The translations under genes were made by a program, and so were the position numbers. Under the pieces are notes generated by a model. The model was not told the origin of the DNA, did not search any database, and saw nothing but the letters and a program-made list of their open reading frames with translations. Shown piece after piece: positions 1 to 11,819 of a DNA stretch of 64,000 bases. The number at the start of each line of letters is the position of its first letter. Within the stretch, counting starts at the first letter, position 1. The stretch is taken from NCBI GenBank assembly GCA_027625915.1, contig JANTQA010000023.1, positions 21,700,001 to 21,764,000 of the forward strand. Reading direction: 5' to 3'. This DNA comes from Anaeramoeba flamelloides (lineage: Eukaryota; Metamonada; Anaeramoebidae).

Positions 1-129
1 ATGATTACTTAGTAAAACATTAATACTGGGTTTACTTAAATGTTGTTTTATATTAGGTTTGAAAAAAATACAATAAATTGGGCTTTATTTTGCATATTTT
101 TGATTTTGGGTGTGTCCAAATTTTTGGAA

Positions 130-246
130 TGGGGTTTAGTAAAAATAATTGTAAAATAAAAAATTCCAAATTTTCTGCCTTCATTTGAGATTTTATTGCG
201 CCTTAAATTTTGTTGAAAGTTTGTGTCTTAAAAGTGGAACTGACTG
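130..246. mobile_element. half copy of the CAGTCAGTT foldback MITE
   Basis: The right half of the palindromic repeat described at 1067-1264 is present, ending ...GTGGAACTGACTG and followed by TA. The matching left inverted repeat is not visible upstream, so this is a truncated or decayed copy. Confidence 0.6.
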
Positions 247-1064
247 TACTTAATTTACCAAGAAAAAGTAATAATTTTAGAAAATTTATGAAAAATATAT
301 AAAATTTAAGAATAAAATAATTATATCGTTTTGATAACTCAATTATAAATCAATCACATCAAAAAACCCTAGAAGGATAAAAAAAAAATCAGAAAATTAT
401 CAATGACTAATAAAAATTCAACAATGCGTGCATAATATTTATTATTAAATTACTTGAAGAAACGGAAAAAAATATATCTGGATTAATAATATTTTTTTTT
501 TCACTCTTTTAATTATAGTGTATTTTCAATTTTTAATAACTCGTTTTTCTTTTCCAACTCAAGTTTTCGAACCATAAGAACACTGATGAAAAATTTTTGT
601 CATCAAAAATCGAATTTATATATTTATTTATATTAGATTAAATTTTTTTTTTACGATTAACCCAATTATTTAGATATTTTTATACAAAATTTTTTGATAA
701 TTTTTTTCAATTTGATTAGAAATAATTTTAATATAGGATGTGGTTATAGATCGACTAATTTTATTTCAGTGGATTATTTTTAAGATTTTGACCCAATTCA
801 GAAATTAAATTAATTTATCAAGAGATACATGACAATGAAGTCTGATCAAGTCTTTGAAAATTTTGAAAATTTTGAATTATTTTTTGAAATATCAAAATTC
901 GAAAGATAGATTTTAAATCCCCAAATATTAGTTTTTGAAAATTAATTGAAAAAATATCATTATTTACAAATATCAGAAAGAATATTAAATTCGTAAATAA
1001 TCAAATTATATCTATTTTTTTTTTTTGAAAATAACTCAAAAATAAAATATCTTTATAAAAAATA
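247..1064. other. gene-free AT-rich spacer
   Basis: No reading frame with protein-like composition is visible on either strand. The stretch is A/T homopolymer-rich DNA between two copies of the same foldback MITE. Confidence 0.5.
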
Positions 1065-1066
1065 TA

Positions 1067-1264
1067 CAGTCAGTTTCACTTTTAAGGCACAAACTTTCAA
1101 CGAAATTTAAGGCACAAAAAAATCTCAAATTAAGGCACAAAATTTGGAATTTTTTTTTTTTACAATTTATTTTACTAGAATTTGAATTTTGTGCTTTAAT
1201 TTGAGATTTTTTTTTGTGTCTTAAATTTCGTTGAAAGTTTGTGCCTTAAAAGTGAAACTGACTG
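1067..1264. mobile_element. CAGTCAGTT foldback MITE (Tc1/mariner-like), copy 1
   Basis: This element of about 198 bp is almost entirely an inverted repeat. The left arm begins CAGTCAGTTTCACTTTTAAG, the right arm ends with its complement, and a short AT core lies between. It is flanked by TA on both sides. TA target duplication and ends starting CAGT are typical of Tc1/mariner/pogo transposons, so it is probably a non-autonomous derivative. Other copies lie at 14053, 16792, 43329, 48029, 49608 and 57843, with a half copy at 130. No transposase is present in the window. Confidence 0.85.
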
Positions 1265-1266
1265 TA

Positions 1267-1797
1267 GTTTTTTTATATGAAAATCTTAGTAAAGAATAAT
1301 CAGTACAACTTTTCAATTTTTTTTTTCATTTTTAGTTTTCAAAACAAATTTGAATAAATTAAAGAGACATTATCAAAATTTTGTTTTTTACAACGTTGAC
1401 TATTTTACAAATTTATAAAGAAAAACACAATTACGTTTTTTAGATTAAACTTTTTTTTTTAAATATAAATATTTTTTATATAAATTTTGAAAATTTTGTT
1501 ATTTGATCCGAAGTTTGGTTTTTTTAAAATAAATAATAAGAGAAAATCTGTAGAATTTAAATGTTACAAAACATTATTGATGAATTTATTTTTTTTTTTT
1601 TTTACATATTACAAACTTTTTCAAAGGTTAATTCACAATATCAGTTAGCGTATAGTTCTAAATATTTAGAAAAAAAAATGAAAAATGTAATTTTTTTATT
1701 TGATTTAGTAAAAGATTTTTGTTTTATGAACATGAAAAGAACAAATCAGTTAACTTCTCTCAATTTAAATGAATTTTATCGACTTATTATTATTTAT

Positions 1798-1828
<31 letters not shown>

Positions 1829-2659
1829 CAATTAAAGTAATATTCATGCTCTATAAATTAAGTGAAAAAAGGTATGATTATTTACATAAATGGTTTTTTT
1901 ATTAATTTTTTTATTCTAAACAATCACTTTATCAAAAAAAAAAGAAACTTGAACATTTTTTTCTTTTCATTTGTTATTTGCAAATTTACATTTTATTGAT
2001 TTTAAGTCATTCTTACAGGAGGTTATATTGTTTATTGGCGGTGATCTTTTTAAAATTTTAAATAGAAACTTTTTTCATTCTTTTTCAAAAGTCTCAATAA
2101 TACCCCCAAAAAAAAAAAAAAAAAAATAAATAAACACACACATATTAAATAGTAATGAGAAAAATAAAAATAAATTTAATTTTTTTTGGATTTTATAATA
2201 AGCGATGTTAACTTCCCATTTTTTCTAAAAGAAAAAATACATAAAAATAATTTTTAAAGATAATTTATAACAATTCAATACAAGTTCAAGGGTTAAAATG
2301 TTTCTTCAAATGTCAAAATCTGAAACTTTCATTTTATAACTTACCCCTTAATAATATTATAGTGGATTAAATATTCTGATTTATCAAATACTTAAGTATC
2401 CCTAATGAAAAAAATAATTTAAAATAATGTTTTTGATTCAGGATTCATTATTATACGGATTATTGTTTTAAAAAATAATTGATGAATTTGGCATCTTTAA
2501 AATTAACAGAAAAAAAGTTCTAATTTGCTCCCTCTTTGATGATTATTTATCCATCAAATTAATTAACAGATTGTTTTACAATTTCTATTTACATATGATA
2601 AATTTTTTAGTTTATTTTCTTTTCTACCAAAAACTTTATATTTTTAATTAAAAAAACTT
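1267..2659. other. gene-free AT-rich spacer
   Basis: An open frame at 1561-1905 (+) is made of Phe/Ile/Tyr codons from T-runs and ATT repeats and is not credible as a gene. No exon, RNA gene or clear repeat was recognised in the rest. Confidence 0.5.
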
Positions 2660-2664
2660 TTATT

Positions 2665-3330
2665 TCAACTTCATTTCAAAAATTGTGACTCACCCGAAAT
2701 AATAAATCTAAAAAAAAAAATTCCTCTTTTGTATTCAAGAATAACTAATTATCTAATATTATTATAAATTCACTTTTACAGTATTCTAAAGATCAAAACC
2801 CGATGTTTTTAAAAAAAAATAAAAATAATAGCTAAAAATCACAAAAAAGTGAATCACAATTTTTGAAATTTAAATTACCCATTTTTTATTACTGAACTTT
2901 CAATGAAAAAAAATTAAAAAGAAGATTTTTTGTTAATAATTAAATTCATTTAAAAAAAAAAGTATTATCCCAATTTTTTTAGCGATTATTTGTCTATCCC
3001 AAGATCTTTTTTTTATCCACATGATCTTGTGAAAAAAAAAAGTATCACACAATCAAAAAAAAAGGATCAAAAAAAAAAGAAAAAAGTAAAAAAGAAAAAC
3101 GAAAAAAAGAAAAAGAAAAGAAAGATTTGAATAAACAAATGAAAAACAAAAATTTGAAATGGCAGAAAAAGAAAAAGATATGAAGAAAAATGATTCGGGC
3201 CAAAAAATTATATTTTTTTTTTTGATACTGGTATTTGAATAATAAATGGGAAAAAAAATTTACGTGATTTTCAATTTTTTCTTTTATAAATTAGAATGAG
3301 AAAAAAACTAAAAAATCTGTCCAAATTAGA
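2665..3330. repeat. dispersed repeat, copy 1 (partner at 52.8-53.3 kb)
   Basis: This region matches 52800-53335 in the same order. Shared parts are a segment containing AATTGTGACTCAC, an inverted GTGAATCACAATTTTT about 170 bp later, a second AT-rich block, and a tail of A-rich AAAAAGAAAAAGAAAAAC-type sequence. The palindromic GTGACTCAC / GTGAGTCAC pair suggests a degenerate foldback element. No coding capacity is seen. Confidence 0.6.
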
Positions 3331-3760
3331 AAAAATAATTCTGATCTAAAAATTGAAAACTTTTTTGATCAGAATATTGAATAAAACAAGAGAGTCACAT
3401 CCAATAAAATTATAAATTGAGCATTAATTTTTGAAAAATAGAGAATAAAGAATTAATTGAAAAATTTTGACAATTAATTATGGTTAAACAAGTGTAAATT
3501 ACACTCTAGAAGCTCGTTTACTTAAATTCATGAGAGGGATCGAAGTTTAAAATCATAAATTTCACGATTATTCCTAAATTAGGAAAGAAATACCCAAATT
3601 CTCTTAGTGAAAAAGCAAAAACAAAAAATAATTACAAGGGCTAAAAAAAAAAAAAAAGATAAAAGAATAAAATGCAACAAAATAAATTAATTAAAATTTA
3701 TTTCAATAATGGTAAAAAAAAGAAAAATTATCAAAAACAAATATATAAAATAAAAAAAAA

Positions 3761-5612
3761 TTAGAGAGCATCATAATCCCCCTTTTTACTTTTCTTCTTT
3801 TTAGGCCACACTAAGAATGCAATTACAATTATAACAATACACGCTGGAATACTGATGCCAACACCCATAATAACATTGTTATTATTGCCATCTGGTATCT
3901 TATCATTGGGTGCGGTAGGGGTATTTGTAGGTGTAGCACAACTTATTAATTTATTTAAATAATAGGTAGTCTCAAATCCCTTTTGTTTGCAGCATTGGTA
4001 TGCAGAAAATTCATGGAAACAATATTTATAAGAACAGGAACCATTGATTTGGTTACCAATGATTCCACATTTATTTTTGATTTGACAATCAACGTAATTG
4101 CTTACTTCTGTTTGACATTTTGTATTAGCGTAATATGAACAATAGCCATTTAATTTTTGAGATTCACATCTACAGGTGGCACCTTCTGGACAAAATTTGG
4201 ATACTTCATCGCAATTATAATATAACTGAGTACATTCGTAATTTTGGCAAGCTAAACTCATTTGGCAAGTTTCTGAAAAGCTACAACTGTCTCCTTCTTG
4301 GCCGGAGTATAATTTTGTACAATAGCCCTTTTCTAAAGTTTCATCTACTTGTGAGCATATGTAACCTGGTGTACAAGCTGATTCCCAATCACTGAAATAA
4401 GGTAATAAATGGGATATACATTCTTGGCCGGGAAGTATTTGATCAATACATATTGAAGAAATTGAATCACAGAACAATCCTTGATCGCATTCTTGTACTA
4501 ATGAAATGGGATCACACGTGGCACCTTTCTTTTTACCCGCGCACACATCGTTAGAACAATCAAGTGACAAACATTGGGAATCTACTTTACAAGAATCCCC
4601 GGGTGCAAGTTTACCTGAACAGGCATCATTAACGCAAACACCACCATAACAATTTGAACCATGGGTACACCTGTCACCAGTGTTATCCAATTTGCAAGAC
4701 TGATCGCTGTTATCACACCAGAGATTTGGATAACAATAGACATCTGCAGAGACACTACAATATTCACCAAGATGCGCAAATTGCTTATAGGAAGTACAAG
4801 TGTTACATTCGATTCCTGCATTTTCGTAATAGCTCTCGTTGAAATTATTTAATTGTAAACAACATTCAAAGAATCTTAAATAATCGTTACATTTATCATG
4901 AGCACATGTACCCACAGTCATTTTGTTTTCATATGGGCATCGCATGAAATCCAGACAATTAACAAGTATTTCTGCTTCAAGTTGGCACTCAGTGTTTACT
5001 GCTTGAACACATTTGCCATCTAATTTGTCACTATTACACTTGCAATTGTATCCATAGGGACAGAATTTGGATTTTTGATCACAAGTGGAAAAAGATGAAG
5101 TACATTTGTAATTTTGACAAGCTAATCCTAATTGGCAAGTTTCAGAAACGCCACAAGTGTCTCCTTCTTTGCCCGAGTATAATTGTTTACAATAACCCTT
5201 TTCAAAGTCAGCATCAACATGGTCACAATAATATCCACCATCACAGACCAATCGCCAGTCCGTGAAATAAGGAAATATATGAGATAAACACTCGCTACCT
5301 CCCGCTAATTGGTCAATACATTTCAATGTTTTTGAATCACAAAATAATCTTTGATCGCATTCAGCACCATAGAAATTGGATGGATCACATGAACTTCCTT
5401 GGGATTTTCCAGTACATTTGGCATTTTGGCAATTTTCATTCCAGCATTCTTGGTTTACATTACAAGCAGCTCCACTATCTTTCTTGATTGAACATTTACC
5501 GTTAATACAAATACCACCATAACATTGCGTTGAATTTTGACAAGATGAGCCTGTATTGTCTAATTTGCATTTTCCCGAATTAATATTACAGAATAAGTTA
5601 TCATAACATTTG
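3761..5612 (-). CDS. Cys-rich surface protein with two tandem modules and a C-terminal membrane anchor; first exon not found
   Basis: The open frame encodes about 616 residues and extends well upstream of the first TTG codon at 5326. It starts at a likely splice acceptor (ATAG|CAAATG at 5613), so the true start and signal peptide must lie in an upstream exon that I could not find. The protein has two copies of a module of about 255 residues. Each module has CYGGICIN/CYGGVCVN-type and C-D-x(3)-F-C-D-S short Cys repeats, as in Dickkopf-like Cys-rich amoebal proteins, then C-x-C-D/ES and ECCLQ/QCCKQ blocks. Near the C-terminus are a Thr/Pro/Asn stalk, a membrane segment (IPACIVIIVIAFLVW) and a short basic tail, KKKKSKKGDYDAL. 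This predicts a type I plasma-membrane protein with disulfide-rich ectodomains. The ligand is unknown. A paralogue lies just upstream on the same strand. Confidence 0.8.
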
Positions 5613-5614
5613 CT

Positions 5615-7456
5615 ATTGATTTGTATTTTTTTTTTTTATTATTAATTTTTTATTATTAAAATATCGTGGTTTTATGTTTTTGTATTAATTAAAAAGTAAA
5701 TCATTAATAAAATTTAATAATTATTGTTTTGAAATATAAAAGAATTTTTTTTTTCTTTTCTATTTATTATTCTAAGCGAGTCACATTTTTTGAAGTATAG
5801 TTTAATTTAAATTCAATGAAATAAGGGTGCGATTTTAGTTGTATTTTCAGAATATTTTGATCGCTTTCTTGTTTTATTTTATCATTTTCATTTTTTCAAT
5901 TATATAATAGTTTAGATTAAATCGAACAATTTTTTTTCCAATGTTTGTAATTATCTAAAAATTGAGTCTTTTCAAAATAGAAAATCACAAATGAAATTAG
6001 TTGATAGTATCCAAACTTTGATTGAGTAATCAATAATTTTTAGTAAAATTACTAAACAAATTTACTACATAAGTTTTTTTTTTGAAGTGTTCAATGGAAA
6101 ATTTTGGGCACACTCTGATTTATTTGACTAATAATTATTTATTTTTTCTTATGTTTCAGTGAGTTATATGTAAGTAATAATTAATTATTAACATTTCAAT
6201 TAGTTAGTGGTTCTAATTTACTATTTAAGAACATAATTTATTAAATCTGATATTTTTTTTTAAATTGAATTTTGGTGTATTAAAAATGTTGAATTGAATT
6301 GGGTTATTTTCAAGACTTAAGTGTTAAAATAAAATAATTTATCTATTAAATGTAGAATTTTGAAAAGACTAAATTCGTAACTTTTAAACCCAAGAGTAAA
6401 TATATATATATATTTAGCCATTATAAGAGTTATCAACTTTATTGAGTTTTCTAAAATAAAATTAAAATAAAGAGTATGTACAAAAAAAAAATAAATAAAA
6501 GAATAAAAGACGAAAAAAAGTATATAATAAAGAATTTAAAAAAATAGAAAAGAAAAATGTTTAGAGTTATTGGAATTGGGAAGAATATGTGTGGCTATAT
6601 GATCATAAAATCATTTTGATTTGAGGTTTTTTCCCGATAAAATGTTGAACCATAGTAGTAATGAAATAGTCTATGGTAATCTTAGATTTCTTTTTATATT
6701 CATTTTCATCAATAATTCATCAGTATCTTCATTATCAATAATCTTTAAGTCAAAATATTTATTTAAGTGAAGTCATGTTAATATTTTTTTAATGGTTTTA
6801 ATTTTTGAATTGAAGATTGTGTGGCTTACACATTTTTTTTGTTTTTTAATTTTAAATTAAACTGAAAATATCACAAAAATCATGATAATTGGCAAATTCC
6901 TTAAATCAAAAAAAAAAAAAATATCTACAAAATTTAGAAAAATTTTATAATGTTTTTTTTTTAAAAAAACGACTTAAAAAGTTAAAAAACACTAAAAAAA
7001 AATGCAAAAAACACTGTAACAACCGATTATGTTTTTAACTTTTTTACTTTTTATGGAATCCCTGAAAAAACACCAAAAATACTCGAAAATCGAAAATAAT
7101 CGAATCTTTCCAAGCACATCCTAAATTATAAAGAGACTTGTATAAACGGTACAGTGTATATAATCATTTTTACAATTTAGTTTTATCATGAAAGAAAAAA
7201 AGTATCTTCAAAGTTTTAAAATCTTGAAAATTTTCAGTCTCTCTTTTACCCTTGGTAAATGTTTTTTTAAAAAGTAAATTGAGTTATTAAAAAAAAAAAT
7301 AAAATAAAACAAAAAGAATATGTGCAATAATCCTCCTTACCTGATATATAATTATTTTTTTTGTGAAATACATAGTTTTCGAAAGAATATATATATTAAA
7401 TTTTTCTTCTAAAAAAAAACCCCCCAAAAAAATTACTTGAAATAATTTTTAGATTT
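5615..7456. other. gene-free stretch; missing first exon of the Cys-rich gene not found
   Basis: I checked the minus strand up to about 6.6 kb for an ATG followed by a signal peptide and a GT donor, as seen in the paralogue. The ATGs examined run quickly into stops or lack a signal-peptide pattern. The sequence is AT-rich and otherwise featureless. Confidence 0.4.
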
Positions 7457-8150
7457 AAGGGTCGAGTCATTACGGTGAAATTTTTTTTTCTAAAATGGAA
7501 AAAAACTTTTTAGTAATTTTTATGAGGACCTAACACCAATCAAAAACCAACCAACCTATGATGTATGATCGATCTCCAAAAATCAAGAACCAAAAAATTA
7601 GGACATTTTTAGAAAATAGCGCCAAAGAGCGACACTCAATTTCAAATTAGAATGGTTGAGAATATACAATTTTGAAAACAACTATGTCCGTTTTCAAGTG
7701 TCTCTCCTTGGCGCTTTTTGAGATCTCGTTGACTTTTTTTTCCCTTTTTTTGATTTCTCAAATGATTTATTTTTTATCTCAAGAATGTTACATTATCCAT
7801 ACTTGGTCAAATTTAGAGAGTTACAAAATAACCACAAATCAGATTAAATCGAATTAAATTGATTGAGAACTTCAAGAAAGCAATTTGTTTTAAATTAAAA
7901 AAATTTGACCATTTGGAAATAGAAAATGAGAAAAGATGATTTTTTTTTTTAATTTTGATTATTTGAAATTGAGATCTCTTTTAAACTTATTTTTCTTCTT
8001 TGAATTTTTTGTCAAAGATGATCCTATGAAATTTTTTTTTTTGTTATTAGAATTTTGTCAACCAAAAGATGGGTTATTTCACAATACCCTTTTTAGTCTC
8101 AGGCCAGCCCCTGAGTATGGAGTATATTCACGTTAAATGACTAGACCCTT
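7457..8150. mobile_element. MITE-like element with AAGGGTC(G/T)AGTCATT inverted ends
   Basis: The left end, AAGGGTCGAGTCATTA, and the right end, TAAATGACTAGACCCTT, are imperfect inverted repeats about 694 bp apart. Near the left end is an inner stem-loop at 7618-7720, with arms AGCGCCAAAGAGCGACAC and GTGTCTCTCCTTGGCGCT. GC content is higher than in the flanks. Two small open frames inside (7672-7857 and 7936-8136, +) have no recognisable domain. The superfamily cannot be assigned; the terminal TTAAGG..CCTTAA recalls the element at 11297. Confidence 0.6.
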
Positions 8151-8757
8151 AAAATTCCCCAGAAACGAATTTTTAGATTTCGATGACCAGAATTCAAAAG
8201 TAATTTTTATTTTTTTGAACTTTTGGAAAGTGTATTTTTTTCAACTGGGATTTCTCCTTTTTTTATTATTTTGTTCTTAAAAAAAAGGAATTGTTAAAAT
8301 ATTGGATTGTTTTTATTTATTCTGGAAATAATTTGATTATTTTTTGTTCTTGAAAATAAAATTCAAAATTTACCTCAAATATCGATCATTAGTAATGTTA
8401 ACAAATAAAAACAAAAAGAAAAAAAAACATAAAACGTTTCCTTTTCAATAATTTTTACTCTTTGAAAAAATTTGAATATTTTCCATTTTCGAGTATTTTC
8501 AGCAAATTTACAATTCCCCGATTTTTTGATTCTTCGAAAAATTTATCTTAGCTTTTTGAGTTGACAAGGATATTTTTAGAAGCAATTGTTAAATATAAGA
8601 AAACTCTAAAAATTAGTGAAACCAATACAAATTAGTGAAAATCGACCAAACTCCTGGTAATCTCAGCTTTGCAACTAAAAAATGTTAATTGATGGATTTC
8701 CTTAATACAATAGAAAGAAAAGATAAAAAAAAAAAAAAAAATAAATGAACTAATTAT
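8151..8757. other. gene-free stretch downstream of the second Cys-rich gene
   Basis: No membrane-anchor exon comparable to that of the 3.8-kb paralogue is visible here on the minus strand. The sequence is AT-rich with homopolymer runs. Confidence 0.45.
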
Positions 8758-9282
8758 TTACTCAAGGGTGTCTGTACAGGATTGAGCTAAAGATCTATAA
8801 TTATAGATATATGGACAGTTTTCACAATAGATCCCAGCGTGAGGGTAAAAGGAATCAGTATAGCCCTTTTGCAGACAGCACTCAAATGATTTCAATTGAT
8901 TAAGGCATTTGTCATGATTGCATTGCCCGGTTCCAATTTTTTCAGGATAGCGACATAGATTATCATCAAGACAGCTAACTAGGCTTTCAGCTTGTTTTTG
9001 ACATTTTGAATTTGCAATTTGTACACATTTACCTACAGTTTGGTCAGCGTTACATTCACAATAATGAGTAATGGGGCAAAGATGGGTTTTATCATTACAA
9101 GCATCAATACCTTTTGTACATTTATTCATTACACATGAAAGCCCAACTTCACAAACAATCGAGCTGCCACATGAGTCTCCTTCTTGACCGAAATATAATC
9201 TTCTACAGGTACCACTGTCGAAAAATGGATCATCTGGGTCACAAATTGTACTTGGTTCGCAAACGTTAGCAGAGTCTTGGTA
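8758..9282 (-). pseudogene. continuation of the Cys-rich gene beyond an in-frame TAA
   Basis: This is in the same frame as the Cys-rich coding region at 9283-10808, separated from it only by one TAA (9283-9285). It encodes the second half of module 2, with every conserved block present (C-x-C-N, CNHDKC, FECCLQKGY). The frame ends at 8758 after ...QSCTDTLE, where the next module would start, and there is no membrane anchor. The conservation suggests the stop is recent, is read through, or is an assembly error. At the stop, the related modules have Tyr or Asn (PYF or PNL), so one base change from TAT/TAC would explain it. Confidence 0.7.
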
Positions 9283-10808
9283 TTATGGCTCCAAATGTTT
9301 CAGACATGATCTGCCTTGGGCAATTGTTGGTCGACACGTATGGGTGATGGAGTTGCAAAATAGATTTTTATCACATTGGTTACCACCGATTATTGAAGCA
9401 TCACATGCAACGCCAAGAGGTAATCCTGTACATACATTATTTAAACAGTTATTATTCGAACATTCTCCATCTATTTCACACAAGTCTCCTGCTAATCTCT
9501 TAACTGCACATTTACCATTAATACAAATACCACCATAACAATCGCTTCCCTGTGCACAATGTGAACCGGTATTATCTATTGCACATTTGGACGTAGATGA
9601 ATCACAGTATAAATTGTTCATACATAATTTCTCATGTGCAAGATCACAGACATCACCTTTCATTCCATAAGAATTTTTCACACAGTTGTGAAGTTCCAAT
9701 CCGTTATTTGGAGAATATTTATCATCATAACCTTTTTGTGTTCTACAAAATTCCAGTCTTTGGCTTTCTTCAAAGCATAGATCATAAATACAAGTACCTT
9801 CAGCAATTTCAATATCTATGGGGCACCCGTTTGCATCCATACAGTCAACCAATTCTTCAAGATAGATTTGACAATCCGTGTTTGCGATCTGTATACATTC
9901 CCCGTCTTCTTGATTTGAATTACACTTACAGTAATAGCCATCTGGGCAATATAGCTTATTGTCAGTATTACAGGTTGTAGGATCATGAACACAGACTGAA
10001 TTTTGGCACCCAGACCCAACTTCGCAAGCGTAGGAACTTTGGCAAGGTTGGCCAAGTTCCTTTGAGTACTTTCTTACACAGATGCCAGCTGTTGCGTTGT
10101 ATGGATCGAAATCACAAACATAACCAGCCGAACATACAATATCAAAGTCGACTAAATTTGGTTGGATCGTTGTCAAACAATCATCACCTTCGCCAAGTTG
10201 CTTTGTGCATTTGCTAGTTGCACCACTGCAAAACAACTCCTTATCGCATTGCCTCACTGCGAATTTGGTGGGATCACATGCCAATTTCTCAGCGCCACCA
10301 ACACATATACCCCCTTTACACGTTTCAGACCAACACTCCTTGCTGTCAGAACACTTGTCGCCACACTCTTTCATCTTGAAACATTTTCCTGAAACACAGA
10401 TGTTACCGTAACAGTCAGAGTTTTGTGTACAAGCCTCGCCTGTGTTGTCACTTGCACAAAATGATTTGTGACAAAAGAGATTGTCATAACAATCAATACA
10501 TTTTGATGTATTACATTGCATTCCTAGTCCCACATACTTTCGGTTGCTACACGAAGCCTCAGGCATATTTGGACCTTGTAATGGTGCTACACAAATTATA
10601 CTTGATGGAATTAAGTGGATAAGTTTTGATAATTTTTTTTTTTTATTTTTTTCAATTTTGAAAATCGATCAGAAATGAATTTTGAATTTTTAAGTGTTTA
10701 GAACGAATCAAATTCAGGGTTTAAGAAAAGAAGATTAAAAATTTTCAAGTATTCAATTACTTACACACTTGTAAAAATTAAAAAGAAAAGCAGAAAAAGC
10801 TGCTTCAT
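9283..10808 (-). CDS. secreted Cys-rich protein, paralogue of the 3.8-kb gene; two exons
   Basis: Exon 1 (10765-10808) encodes a start and signal peptide, MKQLFLLFFLIFTS, and ends at a GTAAGT donor (10764). Exon 2 starts at 10600 after CATCAAG. The joined codon (GT+T) keeps frame and gives SVIICVAPLQ as the end of the signal region. The remainder is one complete Cys-rich module of about 250 residues and the start of a second. It has the same Cys spacing as the 3.8-kb gene: CYDNLFC, CYGNICV, CDKELFC, C-x-C-NSNQ and CYGGICIN. The frame stops at TAA 9283-9285, but homology continues to 8758. As read, the product would be a soluble secreted protein of about 453 residues. It may be a decaying copy of a longer gene. 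Its role is unknown. It is a tandem paralogue in the same orientation as the 3.8-kb gene. Confidence 0.75.
10601..10764 (-). other. intron of the second Cys-rich gene
   Basis: The intron has GTAAGT at the donor and TCAAG at the acceptor and is 164 bp long. It is supported by perfect frame continuity: exon 1 (44 nt) plus 8758-10600 is an exact multiple of three. It also joins a signal peptide to the Cys-rich ectodomain. A less likely alternative uses an earlier GTGTGT donor with the GTGTAG acceptor. Confidence 0.65.
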
Positions 10809-11296
10809 CAGAGCAAAAACAAATTGTTTAAAAGTAAGTAATAAAAATGACCTTTGAAATAAATTTGTCAAAACCTAGTAAATTGAATGTGACTGTATTA
10901 TGGAGCGAATTCTTGGTGAGAATTTATGTCCTAAAAAGATTCTTTAGCAAAATTACCATCTACTTGTAAAACTGTTAATTTGTTTTTGGCTTGTGTTGTG
11001 AACAATAATAATTGATCTCAAAGTTCTTATTGACTTGGCGAAAAAAAATTTTGATCAAAAGTTATTCCAAATAATAATTCAAGATTTCAAAGGCTTTGAA
11101 TTTTATTCCTTTTTGATTACCAGTTTTTCCAAAAATTCTTTCAACAAACTCCAGACAAAAAATTTTTTTCTGAAATATGAAAAATAATCTTTTTTCAAAA
11201 CCAAATTGAACACAACAAAGAATTTTAATTATTTGTTTTTTTTTTCAAGTTACTAAATGTAAATTATGTTTGATAAAAGGGATTATTTTCTTTTTT

Positions 11297-11819
11297 AAGG
11301 ACTACCTTTTGAGGTGAAAATAGTGAAATAATGTATAAAATCACCCTTGAATAAGTTATGTAATCCATGTAATATTTGTCTAAAAAGAATTTCTTCTAGA
11401 AACTGTGTGAAATTTTTTGCAATTTCAACAATTTTCATAATGTTTTCCTTGTTAGATCATGCAAAATTTTGATTTTAATATTTTGTAATTTCCATTTTAA
11501 CTTTCAGAACTAACACTATTTTCTAGAGCTGTTCTACATATTTTTTAAATTTGCTTTTACAGGTTTGAAATGTTCTCAAATTTGAAATGCACTTGAAAAT
11601 CCCCAAAAGACATTTTTGGTATTTATTTTTTTTGTTATTTTCAATTTTGCTTTTCATTGCATAACAAAGAAAAACAGCCTGCGTGAAAAGGAAAAAATTA
11701 CAAAAAATGTTTTTTTTTTTTTTTTTGTCCAATTTCTTCTATGTGAAAAATTGTTTGTGAGAAGCGAAAGTGAAAAAAGATAATTACTCAACCCCCTCAA
11801 GGGTGGGAACGTAGTCCTT
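11297..11819. mobile_element. MITE with AAGGACTAC inverted ends, copy 1
   Basis: The ends are AAGGACTAC and GTAGTCCTT. The whole length of about 523 bp is similar, in reverse complement, to 44306-44819. The shared interior includes CCCCAAAAGACATTTTT and the GTGAGAAGCGAA block. Two copies in opposite orientation with the same termini show a mobile element of defined length. No transposase is present, and the superfamily is not assigned. Confidence 0.75.

Noticed and set aside
1561-1905. 114-codon frame on the plus strand
   Set aside because: Built from T-runs and ATT repeats, with no conserved feature or splice context.
4135-4852. Plus-strand and alternative minus-strand frames across the 3.8-kb Cys-rich gene
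   Set aside because: Shadows of the real frame, which is open for over 600 codons and repeats its own module.
9283-9285. TAA as a sense codon (non-standard genetic code)
   Set aside because: VPS51, ATG6, the RING gene and the paralogue pair contain no internal TAA/TAG/TGA and end at ordinary stops, so a single TAA in one paralogue is better explained as a mutation or error.
9344-10411. Several open frames on the plus strand across the second Cys-rich gene
   Set aside because: They are antisense shadows. The minus-strand frame has the conserved Cys pattern; the plus-strand products (His/Pro/Ser-rich) have no domain.
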